Assembly (NCBI GenBank): GCA_018648445.1
Contig: JABGRG010000013.1
Span: 1-52,143 of the forward strand
Length of the DNA: 52,143 nucleotides
From: Rhodospirillales bacterium
GTDB lineage: Bacteria; Pseudomonadota; Alphaproteobacteria; Rhodospirillales_A; JACZKS01
Direction of reading: 5' to 3'
The translations under genes were made by a program, and so were the position numbers. The notes under the pieces are model-generated. The model did not search any database and was not told the origin of the DNA. It saw nothing but the letters and a program-made list of their open reading frames with translations. Positions 51,876 to 52,143 of the stretch are shown piece by piece (position 1 is the stretch's first letter; each line of letters begins with the position of its first letter).

Positions 51876-52143
51876 TTAGAATCCGCCCGCCTCGACCGCG
51901 TTCCAGATTTGACGGGCCCGGTCCGTCCAACTGTGGCCGGCGCGAAAGACCGCCAACCCTTTGCCGGCCGTTTCCTGAGCAGACATGTCGTCATCAAGAA
52001 GCGCCGCCAGAGTCTCCTGGACCGTACTTCCCACATCCAATTCCACCAATCCGCCGTCCGTTGTCAGGGCGTCGGGATAGTTTTTTGCCGTCGTCGCAAC
52101 AATCGAACCGCTGGCCATGGCGGCAAAAACGCGTTCGTGCGAG
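51876..52143 (-). CDS. Glycosyltransferase C-terminus (cut by the right window edge)
   Basis: The frame is open to base 52143, so only the last 88 residues or so are seen. They begin SHERVFAAMASGSIVATTA, the GT-B signature that positions the donor sugar (compare ERVFEAMACG in CgeB-like and family-1 enzymes). A C-terminal helix pair including DRARQIWNAVEAGGF ends the protein. It reads into flaF across a 120-bp spacer. It probably belongs to the same surface or flagellin glycosylation region. Confidence 0.8.
   Translation of the reverse strand, partial: SHERVFAAMASGSIVATTAKNYPDALTTDGGLVELDVGSTVQETLAALLDDDMSAQETAGKGLAVFRAGHSWTDRARQIWNAVEAGGF

Noticed and set aside
1..52143. Magnetosome or photosynthesis genes expected in some Rhodospirillales
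   Set aside because: No mam, puf or bch genes were recognised, so lineage was not narrowed on that basis.

Overview
The window comes from a GC-rich, motile alphaproteobacterium, most likely a marine or aquatic member of the Rhodospirillales in the broad sense. The evidence is the FliX and FlaF flagellar regulators (alphaproteobacterial families), a DksA without its zinc cysteines, a DUF6468 protein beside fliM, and a malyl-CoA lyase. Nothing indicates plasmid, phage, insertion-sequence or CRISPR content; no tRNA or rRNA was seen. The left edge cuts secA and the right edge cuts a glycosyltransferase.

Region 1 (1-17.2 kb) is mainly housekeeping. It holds the secA 3' end; a repressor-led RND efflux operon (small membrane protein, CecR-like TetR, adaptor, permease); an amidohydrolase and a P-loop kinase; and, on the minus strand, accA, malyl-CoA lyase and xerD. 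A 588-aa unknown secreted protein and an unlisted 46-aa membrane peptide (13402-13542) lie upstream of xerD. aroK, aroB, a CNNM/CBS/CorC membrane protein and a stand-alone CBS protein follow on the plus strand.

Region 2 (17.2-42 kb) is the flagellar region. A minus-strand operon runs fliL, fliM, DUF6468, motE-like, a MotB-like protein without the ion-carrying aspartate, a canonical motB, and a 1235-aa beta-domain/Pro-Ala/TPR protein whose start overlaps motB. Plus-strand operons are flgF-flgG-flgA-flgH, flgE, and flgI-flgJ-flgN-flgK-flgL. Each of these three is preceded by a sigma-54 -24/-12 element with exact 10-nt GG-to-GC spacing. dksA and fliX lie on the minus strand between them. A ferric-iron ABC operon (fbpABC type) with a Fur-like dyad sits inside the flagellar region.

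Region 3 (42-52.1 kb) looks like a surface-sugar or flagellin-modification region. It holds a FemAB/GNAT-like acyltransferase, an unknown 163-aa protein, a B12-binding radical SAM enzyme with a duplicated hairpin/RBS leader, two methyltransferases, a GT-B-like protein, a DegT aminotransferase, a Gfo/Idh/MocA oxidoreductase, an SpsF-type nucleotidyltransferase and a partial glycosyltransferase. Two divergent flaF paralogues are embedded there, which ties the sugar genes to flagellin. The strongest candidates for new biology are the MotB pair with its co-translated TPR partner, the radical SAM/sugar region with its repeated leader, and the mini-leader created by a 14-bp duplication at xerD.
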